64,000 nucleotides of DNA from Gongronella butleri (Eukaryota > Mucoromycota > Mucoromycetes > Mucorales > Cunninghamellaceae), in NCBI GenBank assembly GCA_025201375.1, contig JAIWZP010000079.1, positions 40,635-104,634 of the forward strand, read 5' to 3'. Below are positions 33,837-45,450 of this stretch, in pieces. The notes beneath the pieces were generated by a model. The model worked only from the letters and a program-made list of their open reading frames with translations, was not told the DNA's origin and ran no database searches. Position 1 is the stretch's first letter. Every line of letters starts with the position of its first letter. The position numbers were made by a program, and so were the translations under genes.

Positions 33837-34527
33837 TATCGCTAATTTTACCTGACACAATGAAAAAAAAAATATGATACTCTAAAAATAAAAAGTTATA
33901 TTGTATACAGATGATGAAACATCGAGTTTGCAGTTTTATTTTTGCATTTTACTGTAGGTAGATACCTTGTTACGCAACCTGTGGTGTCCTGTGCTCTTGT
34001 CATGGGTTAACTCAGAACAATTGCTGCTTACAGTATCATGCAACATGCATCTGTGGAATTGAGCGAAATGAATTAAATTTTTCCTCGACTCAATTCAATT
34101 CACTTGTGCTGGCCATAAATGCAATTCATTGCTCAATTCATTTGAAGTGAGTTGCGGTTGCTCAATAGGCGTGATCACATGATGAATTAAATCGAATTGA
34201 ATTATTTAATTCAACTCGCAACCCTCCCGCAAGTGCAGTATGATGATAGCAAAAAAATAAGCAGGGCCAATTTCAAATCCGGGCATTTTCGATTTGTAAG
34301 TGTGGACTTTTCAATTGAATTGAATTGAATTGTTCAACTCACAAAGCCGGCCCGCGAGCATGGTAACAAAAAAAATAAAAATTAAACAGGGCCAATTCAA
34401 TTCAATTCAATTCAATTCAATTCAATTCAATTCCCCCATTGAGAGAAACCCTACCCCAAGCGCTACGACCAATTTTGAAAAAATCCAGGGGTCATCAGCC
34501 TTTATTGTTTATTCCTACAGCAATATC
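33837..34527. repeat. Intergenic region with inverted (GAATT)n/(AATTC)n arrays
   Basis: No gene is visible. A pentanucleotide AATTC array of about nine units lies at 34390-34434, and its inverse, GAATT units, at about 34314-34333. Shorter AATTC/GAATT pieces occur at 34085-34105 and 34190-34210. Bases 34440-34500 match part of the dispersed repeat (AAGCGCTACGACCA, then AAAAAATCCAGGGGTCA; compare 17377-17420 and 54150-54205). TACTGTA/TACAGTA heptamers are at 33950 and 34029. The first 80 bases contain AATAAA-like poly(A) sequence for the Ca2+ pump. Confidence 0.7.
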
Positions 34528-37514
34528 CTAAAAATCTTTTTCGTCGACCGCGCAGAGTGGATCAATCGTCATATCAATGGATTTGGCGGCGGCACTTGAC
34601 GCTGAATTGGTAACGTGTGCGTTGCTCTTTGCCGATCCACTTCGTCTTCGAAATTGGGCTGGTCGCTGAGCAGCATCACCACGCTCATTATTGTCATGGC
34701 GAGCGACACTGGCTGTTGTTTGAAACAAGGGCACAGCTGCTGCAGGCTCGACGGTGTCAGCTGCTAAGCCTATTTCCTGCTTTTCATCTTGATTTCTAAT
34801 ACTGGCACCACCTTGATTGCTATCGTCGTCGAGCATCCAAGCAAATTTTGATGTATTCTGGGAATTGCTGCCTTTTGTTTGCAATGTAGGGTCTGACAAA
34901 AGATCTTCAATAGTGTAAGAAGCAGCCGATGACGAACCCGGGGGATTCGTTGCTGGCGGTGTCATACTTGACGCAATTGGTGCCACAGATGAGACGGAAT
35001 CCCGATGTGCAGCAGATGTACGTAGCTCATCACTTGCGGCATTTGCCGAAACAGATGAATTAGGTACACCAGATGTTTGTTGGTGGCGATGAATTGCCGG
35101 CAGTGGTTTCTTTGCAATGTCTGTGACACGATTCACCAGCGCCCAATCGTCGTCGTCGTGCTGATGATGATCAACTTTGAGGATATCCTTGTCAAAATTA
35201 GGCTGTTTTTCCAAGAGTACATCACGAATATGCTTCAAACCAGCCAATGCAAGCACGAGACTGGCTTCATCCACGTTGTTCTTGGATTTAATCATTGCGT
35301 CATCTTCTCCGCTTGCCAATGGATTTGACATCGTGGTAGTGCTGAATGCATTGTCGCTGTCTTGTTGAGCAAACATTTGCTTTTCAAATATATCGATACA
35401 TTTTGCCATGACATTTCCCATTTGCAAATGCGTCGCTTGGACTTTTGCGTATGATAATGCGTCGGTTGTCCGAGGTTGGGTCGACGACCAAGGCTGTGGT
35501 GGTTTGCGTTGTTGCGAAGACGCAAATTGGCGCGTGGATGTGAATTGTGGCTGTACATCAGATACATCGGTACGTCGACGTCTTTGAACATGATCCTCTT
35601 GTAGTGCCTGTCGCATGTTGTCACCAATTATGTTGACATTTTTCTAGAAAGAAAAAATAAGACGAATGCACTTGACAGAATGCGGCAAAAACTACCTGGA
35701 CAGTGCCCATGACGCCGGCGATTGCCTTGTTGAGATCGCGCACCTGGGCGCTGTTCATGACGCCACGCGTAAGGCTACTAAAGCTGTCCAGTGGGGGTGA
35801 CACGGGTATTTGGCCAGCATTGGATGATCGGTTTTGAACTCCTGACTCCGCATTGGCATCGCCACCAGCGACTGATCGTGGCTCTTTGCCAAGACGAATG
35901 TCGTTTTGTCGTAAAATTTGAAGACCACCATCCGCATTCATGTGTTGCTGCAGGTATTTGGCTTGCTCCACCAAGGTTTTGGGCTTGGAAATCCGCGGCC
36001 CACGCATCAGCACACTGAGACATTCAGCATAATCTCCAGCCATTACTAACGAGAGACTTCATGTATAAGATTGACAAAAATCATAAGTTGGACAAGCACA
36101 ATTTCTTACGTTGATCATGCAAACGCAACAAAATGGCCACACAAACGTAGTCGACAATTTGCAATGTTGGATCTTGGGCAAATATCGCGTCCCAGAGCTT
36201 CAGAAGATTAGAAAAATCAAATTCGCGGCCAAAAAGTAATCGGAGCCAGCGACTGCAATCAAAAAAAGTTTCGATAAGACTTTTGCAAACATGCGAAAGA
36301 TTGCATTTCACAAACATACATGCCGTAAAGCTGGGGCTCAATTCCAAATGACGTCAAATGTCGATATAAATGCTGGTCAACGACGCGAAGATACTGGTTT
36401 TGAATGCGCTGACAAACATTGACAATCGGATTGGGGTTCTTTTTTTTTTTTTTAAAAAAAAAAAAGGTAAATCTAGGATTCTTTTAGCTCTCGTGTTTCT
36501 TACCGCGCGGCTCTTGGGCGTCGCGGACAAGTCGGACGCCGAGCGGGACCGATTGATAGCGTCTTGCGCGTTCAATTCATACCAAGGCTTGGCGTAGGTC
36601 ATCAATTTCTCAAAAAGTAAATAGGCATCATGCTCCACATAATTTGGATCAAGTATTTGTGCCATCAGCCGGTACGATGGGCTGATGAATTGACATGGGA
36701 AAAGACGATATCATAAGAGTTAGGTGATTTTCTTGCATCAAGCACGTACAGAATACTTACTCAAGCTGCAATTCATGGGCAGCTGCCTCAGACGTGTCCT
36801 CCAGAGAATCCGCGGCCACCACCCAGTAAAATGGCGCAAGCAATTCATGCATTCCCTGGCGATAAGACACATCTTCGTGGATTTTGCAATAAATAAAGAG
36901 AATATCGGTCATTCGCTCCTGCACCAATTGCGATCGAAAGAAATCGACATCCGGGAATCTAGAGTAAAAAACATGTAAACCGAAAATGGCCCTGAAATTT
37001 TAACTTTTTGCAATGGCACTCACGTTCGATCCACATCTTGTCGAATCACCTTTCGGATTTCTGCATCCGCAAAGTATTGCTGCCAAGGATTCTGATGCTT
37101 TAAATTAGCTCACGTTGTTCTTGATCAATGGGAAGCTTACGCTTTCACTCAAAGCCAATGGGTTATTGTCGGCAACGTCATCCGTTTTGTTTCTCATCAA
37201 TTCGGCAGGCTCTTCAATGTATTTGCGGCGCAGAGCATGGTATCGCAGCCGCTCTTCTTGTGGAACAGCCTGCCAAGTGTCAAAATCAAGGCTCGGCAAG
37301 CAATGCAAATATATCTAAAAAGCAACATTACGTATGAGCCATGTTTTTGCGAAAAAAGTATTGCACCATCGCCATTTACCTTCCAACACACAGAGCGGAG
37401 ACCCGTTTCGCAGACCGTTCCGACTAAACCACGTTGTCGAATAGACGTCAGGGACAATTGTGCGTCATTAAACGTTGCATCCCAAGCTTCTTTTTTGATC
37501 CGGAGCGCGTCCAT
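34528..37514 (-). CDS. TBC1D5-like Rab GTPase-activating protein
   Basis: Nine exons (37514-37380, 37314-37141, 37091-37024, 36958-36761, 36681-36504, 36438-36320, 36252-36110, 36045-35696, 35643-34528) join in phase to 826 residues. Residues about 20-365 are a TBC domain of the TBC1D5 type: TSIRQRGLVG, VIRQDVDRTFPDVDFF with the arginine finger, YRQGMHELLAPFYWV with the glutamine finger, VEHDAYLLFEKLM, and IRWLRLLFGREFDF. TBC1D5 inactivates Rab7 with retromer in endosomal recycling and autophagy. The rest is Ser/Gln-rich and probably disordered, with a small conserved end. The chosen start is the Met before homology begins; an additional 5' exon is possible. The acceptor of exon 6 follows a perfect run of 14 A instead of pyrimidines. 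Confidence 0.93.
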
Positions 37515-38920
37515 ACTGGAGTACACCTTAAACTCGTAAAGAACAAGAGGGAAAAGCAGCCTGCTCTCATGTTTCCCCAGGGCAGTGACACAAAAAAGGC
37601 TACGCGCATTCCTTTTCTGGCAAAAAAGGCGAATCTCTGGCAGCAACATCCATTTAGCTGTCCGCACGCGCAAAAAAACAAAGAAATTGATAAATCTTCC
37701 TGGCTCTCAAATGGGTGGCGATTTTATTCTGAATCACCATCATTCGACGCGAGTGAATTACACAAAAAGCGGTAAAACATACATTTCACCATTTTCAGCA
37801 CGTCCATCCTAAGCTGATTCTCCCGCACCGCGCTAAAAAGGCCGCGCCGTAGCTTGCATAGACGTCTCCAGGTGGCAGGATGGCGAGCGGATACAAATAG
37901 CCAAAATTGCCAAAATCCTGGATAATTCAAAAAAAAAAAAGAGAAGCAACCCAATGGCAGCATGGTCCATTGCACTGACTTCACTCGTTGCTGGTGACGG
38001 CGGCTGAATGGCTTGGTCTATGCGGGTAGCCACTGTGCCTTGATCTTCGTGCTGGATGTCTTGGACATCTTGGCGTTGTCGGTGCATTTGATGGATGATG
38101 CTTGCAACGGTGGGGTTTTGGCTCGTGGTGTGCATTGAACAGGCCCTGGATCACAGTGCCCATCTAATCATAGTGGGCTTGTGTGGCGGCATTGAGGTCG
38201 TGTGCTGCCATGAGGCACATGCGGGCGCTTGCGGTTGCGCTTCGTGTGGTCCTAGCCTCTTCCGGATTATTTGCGACCACTGAACGTGATGACAATTACA
38301 CGCGAGGTCCACGCTGCGTTGCTTGCCTTGCACGTCTCGTAGCGTGCGGTGGCATGGTCGTCCGCAAAGAAGAAAGCTGTGCCTTTGGCTTGGTTGGTGA
38401 GGTGGAGGGCGATGAAGTCGTCAAGGGCCACGCTGATCGTGTTACGAGGCTTTTCCATGCATCCGCACGCGTCGATGGCACGCCAGAGGCGCAGCAAAAC
38501 GCATGCTCTGGACACAAATCGGGCACAATTGCGGCTTTTTCATTACTGTTGCTTCCCAGCAAGTGACCCTTGGCGTATTTAATAATAGGAAACGACCATT
38601 TTGTAGTATGGACTTTTCATGTTGGACCTTTAAAATAGGAATTGAGGGTGGCTATGGTGCACATGGATTTTTAGGATCGGCGGCAGGGCAAATTTCACAC
38701 ATGATGGTGATTTTTGTATGGTATACAAGAAAAGCGGTCAAATGGCGCTTTGCAGCTTCGTTGCCCACCACTCTGTGCAACCATTGTTGCACAATTCACA
38801 TCAAAAAGTCCGCTCCAGAATTTGACGCGCCTTGCCTTTGCTCGGCGACAAATTGTTTTCTTCCTCCTTTTTGTGCTCTTTTTTTACTTCTTGTTTTTTT
38901 TTTCTTTCTTGCTTTCTCTC
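37515..38920 (-). other. Poorly resolved interval, possibly a spliced minus-strand gene
   Basis: I cannot define a gene here with confidence. On the minus strand, frames at 38515-38270 (ALDDFIALHLTNQAKGTAFF, with regularly spaced Cys) and 38135-37935 (SIIHQMHRQRQDVQDIQHED, predicted coiled coil) look protein-like and are linked by GC-rich sequence without stops in alternating frames. They could be exons of one gene whose junctions I cannot place. Bases 38580-38920 hold the promoter of SEC15 and a pyrimidine tract directly before its ATG. Bases 37515-37830 may hold a 5' exon of the TBC gene. Confidence 0.35.
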
Positions 38921-41900
38921 ATGGGAGACATCAACGATGCCAAGCACCCAACGGCCTGGAATAACGGCATCAAAGCAAATGGTTTAGAATTGACATTTTC
39001 CGGTGCCTTGGATGACGTGGAGAACCTCGAACTTGGTCCTGTCATCAAGCAAATTCTTGAAACAGGCAAACAGGACAATGTGTTAGACCAGCTCGACACG
39101 TTGATACGCAAAAAGGATGGTGAAATTGAACGCATGTGTAATACACACTACCTGGTACGTGTTTTTTTTTTCTGGGTTTGATTGCATTCTTGAGGCCAAG
39201 CTGAAAAAAACGTTTTTTTTCAAGGAATTTGTACACGCCGTCGACCAGCTTCTCAAGGTTCGTCAAGGTTCAATCGCCCTCAAGACGAAAATATCTGGCG
39301 TCAATGAACAATTGCAAACCACTGGAAAGCTTGTGACGGAAAAGCGACGAGAATGGGCAGAGGCACGCAAGGTCCAACAAAATGTCGAGGATGCCATTTA
39401 TGCGGTTCAAACAAGCCTGATGGTGCTCGAATTGGCCAACAAGGCGGATTTCCAGCTGGATGAGCGCAAATATTTTTCGACGCTTAAGACGCTTGGCGAA
39501 TTGAAGCATCAGCGGTTGCAGTCCATCTCCCAATACAGCTTTGCCAAGGCACTAAGTAAGCCGCGGCATACAAAAAAAAAAAAAAAAAAAAAAAAAAGGA
39601 AACACACTAAATGTCTTTTTTAAAATTGTTAGATCAAACGATTCCCATCAAAGAAACCGTCGTCAAAGATGAAGTGACCGCTGAATTGAAAGGTTGGCTT
39701 GCGCGGGTGCGGGAGATTTCTCGAGAAATTGGATCAATGGCAATGCAGCGCATGCAAGATCGCCAGGAACGGTGGCGAGCCAAAACTGTCGACAATCCAA
39801 AGCTGAAACATCTACAACACCACAATGTGAACTCGGCCGTGGAGATGGTGGTAAATGAAGGCCTTGAAGGTAAGGAGAAGCGAATAAAAAAACAAGTACC
39901 TGTTTTGACTTTTTTTTTTTTTATTTGGATTTTTGCAGCAAACATGATTGACGACATCAACATCGATTTCGAGCCTCTGTTTCGATGCATCCACATCCAC
40001 AACACGCTTGGATTGCGACAAGAATTCAAATTATCTTATGAAGAAGATCGACGTGTATGATTTTGGCTGATGAAGGCTTGGAGTTTGGTGTACTGACAAT
40101 TATTTGCTTGATTTTTCCTAGGCACAAGCTAATTTGGCTCTGTCTGCACCAATTCAATTGCGAGAAGGAAGCTTTGCTTCTTTTGAAACCCTGTTACAAG
40201 ACGTTGTTGGATTTTTCATGATTGAGCATATGGTGTTGCACAGCACGCAAGATTTCCGGAGTCAGTCAGAAGTAAGCACGCGTCAATTTATGCGCCGCTT
40301 GCCAACAAAGCTTGTTTTTTTAAAAAAGGTCGACGCGCTTTGGGAGATGGTGACGCGCAAAGTGATTAATGTGGTCTCGGACAGCCTGAAAGGGTGCCGC
40401 GACCCAGAATTGTTTCTACGTGTCAAATACTGCTTGCTCATCTTCATTCAAACGCTCGAGGTATTGTAAAATCAATTGTGTAAAAAGATGAGGCTAATGT
40501 TTTACGTCTAGGGCTTTGATTACTCTGTGAAACCTCTGCAAGAGACTCTTTTGGCCCTCTTCCAGCGATATTCCGAGCTATTGATTCATGAATACAGCCA
40601 GGTGTTTGAAAAAGTAAGAAAAAAAACAAAATTTCAACGTGCAAACTCACCCAACTTTTGTTGCAGATTGTCGAAGAAGATGAATGCATGCCAATGACAG
40701 TTGAAACAGAGACCGAATTGCAAGAGGTGATGCAATATACCCGATTCCGTCCTGATCTCGAGTTTCTACAGCGCTATGGGTAAGCAACGCTTGCATGCAA
40801 TGTCATTTTCTCATTTTTTGTCTCTTTTTTTTTTGGATAGTTATCCACTGAGGCTGCCTTTTTCCAAGGTATTCCCAACGTGTTGTCGCGATGTCAGCGC
40901 ATTTGTGCATCAATTCTATCAATTCGCTGAGGGCTTCTCCCAAACACACGGTGAAATGGACGACATTCTCAAGAGAGTGAGTTTTTTATATTTCGCAAGC
41001 ATTGTTCTGACATTTTGTGTCTGTTTTCTGTATATTTCTAGGCGGTGGACAGTTTGCTGATTAACAAAGTGAATGCAATTCTTGTGAAAAAGCTGCAGTC
41101 GACCAATCTCTCGCAAATCGTGCAAATCATCATCAACATCGAGTATTTTGAATCAACATGCCCAGATTTTGAAATGCTGTTGATGGAGACACGCTCTTTC
41201 CATCGCTCAGGACGCATCAACCTCAAAGCAACTTCAATTTTCAAGGAAACGCGCCGTCGCGCCGAGAAGCGCATTTTTGAACTTGTCAATGCCAAGCTGG
41301 ACGAATTTTTGGAGCTCTCTGAATACGACTGGTAGGTATCAAAAAAAAACGTGTACATTCCATGTCGCTGATATTCTTTGCTTTTTGCAACGCTAGGCAA
41401 TCTATCAGTATCCAGCAACGCCCAAGCTCCAATTTGCAAGATCTGGTGACCTTTTTGACCAATGTCACGAATGCTGCTTTGCTCAACTTGCCTGAATCGA
41501 TCAAGAGTCTGCTCTACTTTGACGCTTTGGAGCATCTTTGCAGCAGCATGAAGGTAAAATCAGCCAATCAAGTTCACAAATGTTCATTTTTCGTTTTTTT
41601 TTTTTTTTTTTTTTTCAGCAATTGCTCCTGAGCCCAGATTCTCAGGTTGTCACGCAAGCCGCACTTGTGAATTTTGACACGGATGTGCGATTTTTGGAGG
41701 AATTCATCCAAAACCTTGGTGATCCTGCTGTAGTGGACACGTTTTATGAGCTTAGACAAGTAAGAAAAGAGAAACAGGGAACTTGCGCAGCATTGGTGCT
41801 CATTTTGACATTGTAGATGATTCAATTGGCTATGTGCGATAACCCCGAAGAATATCTGACGCCTCACCTTCGAAGCAAGCTCTACAGCCGTGTGCGCAGC

Positions 41901-42163
41901 GCTGACGTGATCAATCTCTTTGAAAAGTAAGCCAATATTCGTCCTCATTTCAAATTATTCATCAGAGACTTGATCTTTTCGGCTAAATTAGGCTCTTACG
42001 TGGCCTTCCCAATCCCAACAACACCAATCTCACGACCCGCCAGCGCAGCCATCGCAAAGCCTTAGAAAACACCGCCAGGTACATGCCGTGCATGATCAAA
42101 TTGCGATTTTTTTCACTCACACTTGCTCCAATTCTTTGTAGAGTTCTTCGGTCCGTCCAGTAG
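38921..42163 (+). CDS. SEC15: Exocyst complex subunit SEC15 (EXOC6)
   Basis: Fifteen exons (38921-39154, 39225-39555, 39633-39869, 39939-40054, 40122-40271, 40329-40460, 40512-40613, 40667-40779, 40841-40976, 41042-41331, 41397-41553, 41619-41759, 41817-41926, 41992-42078, 42142-42163) sum to 785 residues in one frame. The diagnostic segment DFEPLFRCIHIHNTLGLR followed by EEDRRAQANL is specific for Sec15. An N-terminal coiled coil precedes the helical-rod CorEx fold, and a conserved C-terminal domain follows. Sec15 binds the Rab GTPase Sec4/Rab8-11 on secretory vesicles and links them to the exocyst at growth sites. The last exon has only 22 bases. One intron (40272-40328) ends in an A run before AG. 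A 21-base A run lies in intron 2. Confidence 0.95.
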
Positions 42164-42286
42164 CACTGTCAAAACAACTAAAAGCTTTTGGCCAAGTCAA
42201 ATCAGAATACAATTTCTATTATCATCTATGCTCTTTTATTCATGATCTTCGTTTTAACCTTGATCTACGCGCTGTGAAGCCATTAA

Positions 42287-42954
42287 TCAAGCGAGCTTCT
42301 TTTTGAGATCCTCAAGCGCCTTGTTTGCTTGCGGAATTCCAAGGCCCTTTGCGCGTTCAAGGCGAAGTTTGGCCTCATCGAACTTGCCAGTGGCTTCGTA
42401 AACACGGCCAAGGTTGAATTGGATTTCACCGTCCAGCGGGTTGAAATTGGAAGCCTTCTCGAGATGGGTGATGGCAGGCTGGACTTTGCTCATCATGAGG
42501 TACGCAGACGCAATGTTGGTGTGCGCATCCGCCGAATTGGGGTCCAATTGAAGGGATTTTTGAAAGGCGTCGATCGCGTCCTGGTGTTTTCCCATTTGGA
42601 AATAGCAGACACCAATGTTGAAATAGCCTGACGCGGTGGGAGCAAGCTGCACAGACCGGTGATAATGGCTCATGGCCAAATCAATTGAGCCTTCGTTCAT
42701 ACGCTGTGTGCCCAACTTGATCTGGTCCTCTGCGTCCGTGAGGCGGTCAAAGCGAATAGAAGTAGCAGAGATCCCTAAGCACAAAAGACAGTTGCCGTCA
42801 AAAAAAAAGAGACAAACGTACTTTTTTTAAATTTTTTTTTACCACGACGAAAATTAATGGCTTTACGAGCACCAATTGGCATTTTTACAGCCATGCGATG
42901 TGACCGATAGCTCAGGCGACTATCAACAAAGCGGGCGATGAGGCGAGTAAGCAT
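42287..42954 (-). CDS. TPR-repeat protein with a probable mitochondrial presequence
   Basis: Exons 42954-42843 and 42774-42287 give 199 residues, in phase. The first 37 residues are Arg-rich, amphipathic and lack acids apart from one Asp (MLTRLIARFVDSRLSYRSHR), typical of a matrix-targeting presequence. Residues about 45-190 hold four tetratricopeptide repeats, for example GYFNIGVCYFQMGKHQDAID and AHTNIASAYLMMSKVQPAI. TPRs mediate protein-protein contacts; partner and pathway are unknown. The gene converges on SEC15 (123 bp between stops) and is head-to-head with the RhoGEF gene (192 bp between starts). Confidence 0.8.
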
Positions 42955-43146
42955 ACCGTATGATAATTTGACGCAAAAAAGACCAGATCGGCATTGCGAA
43001 AAAAAAAAAAAACACTCGGTTGAATTCCATGCCGAGTGTGCAAAAACTCAGCCAATTGATCCGCTTTTACAAATGGGTTTCATCCCTTCCTCTTTTTTTT
43101 TTTTCAATGCAAATCGCTCAGCATACTTTTTCTCTCTTTGTTCGAC

Positions 43147-44453
43147 ATGTCACAGCAAGAAATTGTCAACAAGTTTAACAAGCTGGATCTGTGCGAGACC
43201 GTCAATATCCATGTGACGACGGACGCCTCATTCACGCAATATCGATATTCGCGTGCCTATTCCGACATTGACAATTTGGGACATGTCAGCCAGGATTTTC
43301 GCCGCTCCCTCCCGCCTGATGTTTTGGAGCAATACGATGCCGAGGTACAACGACAACAAACACATGGGCTTCCAACACCGCCTAGTAGTCGCAATAACAG
43401 TGGTGCTAGCAATCGGCGACGCCGAAACACGACATCTGGCCATCGACCAACATCTGCCATTGTTTCACCTGTGTCGCCAGCGTCACAACATGATCCGCAG
43501 CAGCAGCAACAAGACATCCGTCTTGAGCATCACCAGCAACATCCAGGTGACGCCGATCTGGAGGTGCCAGAGCGCAATTCTATCCTCAATGATGTCAGCA
43601 GTGCCGCCGCCATCCACGAAAAACCTGCGTCGCCCTCGAGGAAGAAGAAAATCAAGTTGCCGCTCGTGAGCAGCATACAGCGTTTTCGTTCAGGATGCAA
43701 GCAATGTCGCGAAGAAAAGCGCCGTCAGCGGTCCATTGCCGATGCAAAGGCTGTAGGCGAGCCCCCTGAGCCACCTCGATTGCTCATGTCATCCATGAAT
43801 GCTGGAGATTCGGACGCCATCATGAAAGCACCCCCAGTCGAATTATGCCACCTGATCAAGGAGCACAAGTTGGACGACAAGGAACAAATCTCAAACACCC
43901 ACCAGCCACCACCTCCTGCGGTGGCACAGCAACTTCAGTCTCCCTACCCATTGCTGCGCCGTCGCTCAAGTTGTCCATGCAAACTGCAGCGTTCCGATTC
44001 TCAGGCAGACGAAGACGAGCTTGACGATGATAGTTCCACGGATGCCACTCAAATAGTCGACTCACCACGAACTATTTCGCCTACTTTCCGCTCGTCTACC
44101 ACAACCGCATCCTCCCAATCGAGCAATTGGTCCCGTCAGTCATCTTCCATCTTTTCTTCACGCCAAAGCTCGACAATCGCCACTGACTCGCCGGCTTCGC
44201 CCTACAGCAGCCTATTTACAACGTCCTTGTCCTTGGACAGCCACAAACATGTCCAGCCACACGACGTCTACGACAATGGTCAATGTATTTTTGCATTTTC
44301 CGACCTCAAATCCCGCACAGTGCCCCTGAAGCGCAAAACAAGTGGCCGTCGCGAGCGCAAGATGTTGACAGTGTGGCACGACAATCTCGTAGAGCTCGTC
44401 AAGAAATATCCAGCCGCTAGCGTCCCAGTGATCAGCCAACCTGAATTTCAAAA

Positions 44454-44492
<39 letters not shown>

Positions 44493-45450
44493 TGTCTCAT
44501 CAATTTTCAATCCTTGACAGACACCTGAGAAGCTGGAAAAGGATAAGCTGACGCGTCAATTCATCTTGCGCGAGTTTTACACAACGGAGGTCACGTTTTG
44601 GAGCCAGTTGTATTATACCAAAGTGGTAAGTTTTTTTTTTTTTTTGCATCTGCGTATTATGTTAAAAGGGAATGGGCAAATTAAAATTTTACGTCTATAG
44701 ATGTTCATGGAGCCATTGGCCAAGGTGTTGGCCAAACGAGCCAATGACAAGGGAAATGAAATCGATCTCTTTTCCAACCTCTCTGATTTATTGGACTGCT
44801 CTTCGCGCTTGCTGTGTGCGATTGGTCCGTACATCCACTCAAAAAAAGGCAAATGTGGCGATGTCAAAGGGCCGCCAGCGGCCAATGTCGATGCCCCCCC
44901 TCTCGCCATGGATCACGAGCAGTTGCGACACGGCTGGCAACAAATCAATGCAGCGACACCCGCGTCTGCTGTTGACAAAGACGCTCGCCCCACCTCCATT
45001 GCTACAGCACCAGCCGTTTCACAACAACCCACAACAACGCGTAGGGGCTCGCCACTACCACCTCCAATTCAAACTTCGTTTTGCAGAATGATGACACCCA
45101 GTGATGATCTGCTTCTGGGCAAACACATTTGTGAAATATCTAACCTCTTTTTGGTCTTTCTTCGGTGCGCCCTTGATTACCACCACAACCGCAAGCTGAT
45201 CTCACAGTCAAATGTTGCCAAACGATATGCCATGTATCGGGAAAAGCTGTACCAGCGTAAGGAAACGAGCCAATTTTTTGTCAATGATTACATGATCATT
45301 CCCATCCAACGCATCACACGATATGGCCTGCTACTCGCTGATTTGCAAAAGCACACTCCTCTGGATCACCCGGATTACATGTATATTCGTCGCGCACGCA
45401 TTGTCATGCGCTCTCTAGCCGTTGCAATGAACAAAGCTCAACGCCGGTAG
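43147..45450 (+). CDS. RhoGEF (Dbl-homology domain) protein
   Basis: Exons 43147-44454, 44521-44625 and 44701-45450 give 720 residues, in phase. The first ATG follows a pyrimidine tract. Residues about 1-430 are Ser/Pro/Gln-rich and mostly disordered, with Cys pairs (GCKQCREEKRR near 190). From about 445 a DH domain begins: RQFILREFYTTEVTFWSQL is conserved region 1, MFMEPLAKVL follows, and YMIIPIQRITRYGLLLADL is the diagnostic conserved region 3. DH domains exchange GDP for GTP on Rho/Cdc42/Rac GTPases. A low-complexity insert of about 75 residues (570-640) splits the DH core. The protein stops shortly after the DH domain, with no PH domain visible, which is unusual. Intron 1 begins with GT and 32 A. 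Confidence 0.9.
44457..44488 (+). repeat. 32-base poly(A) tract directly after a 5' splice site
   Basis: The first RhoGEF intron starts GT and continues with 32 uninterrupted A (44457-44488). Similar shorter A runs follow other donors in the window. Confidence 0.85.

Noticed and set aside
38503..39181. Frames covering the start of SEC15 in other registers
   Set aside because: They read through pyrimidine-rich promoter sequence and an intron; the SEC15 frame from 38921 explains the coding signal.
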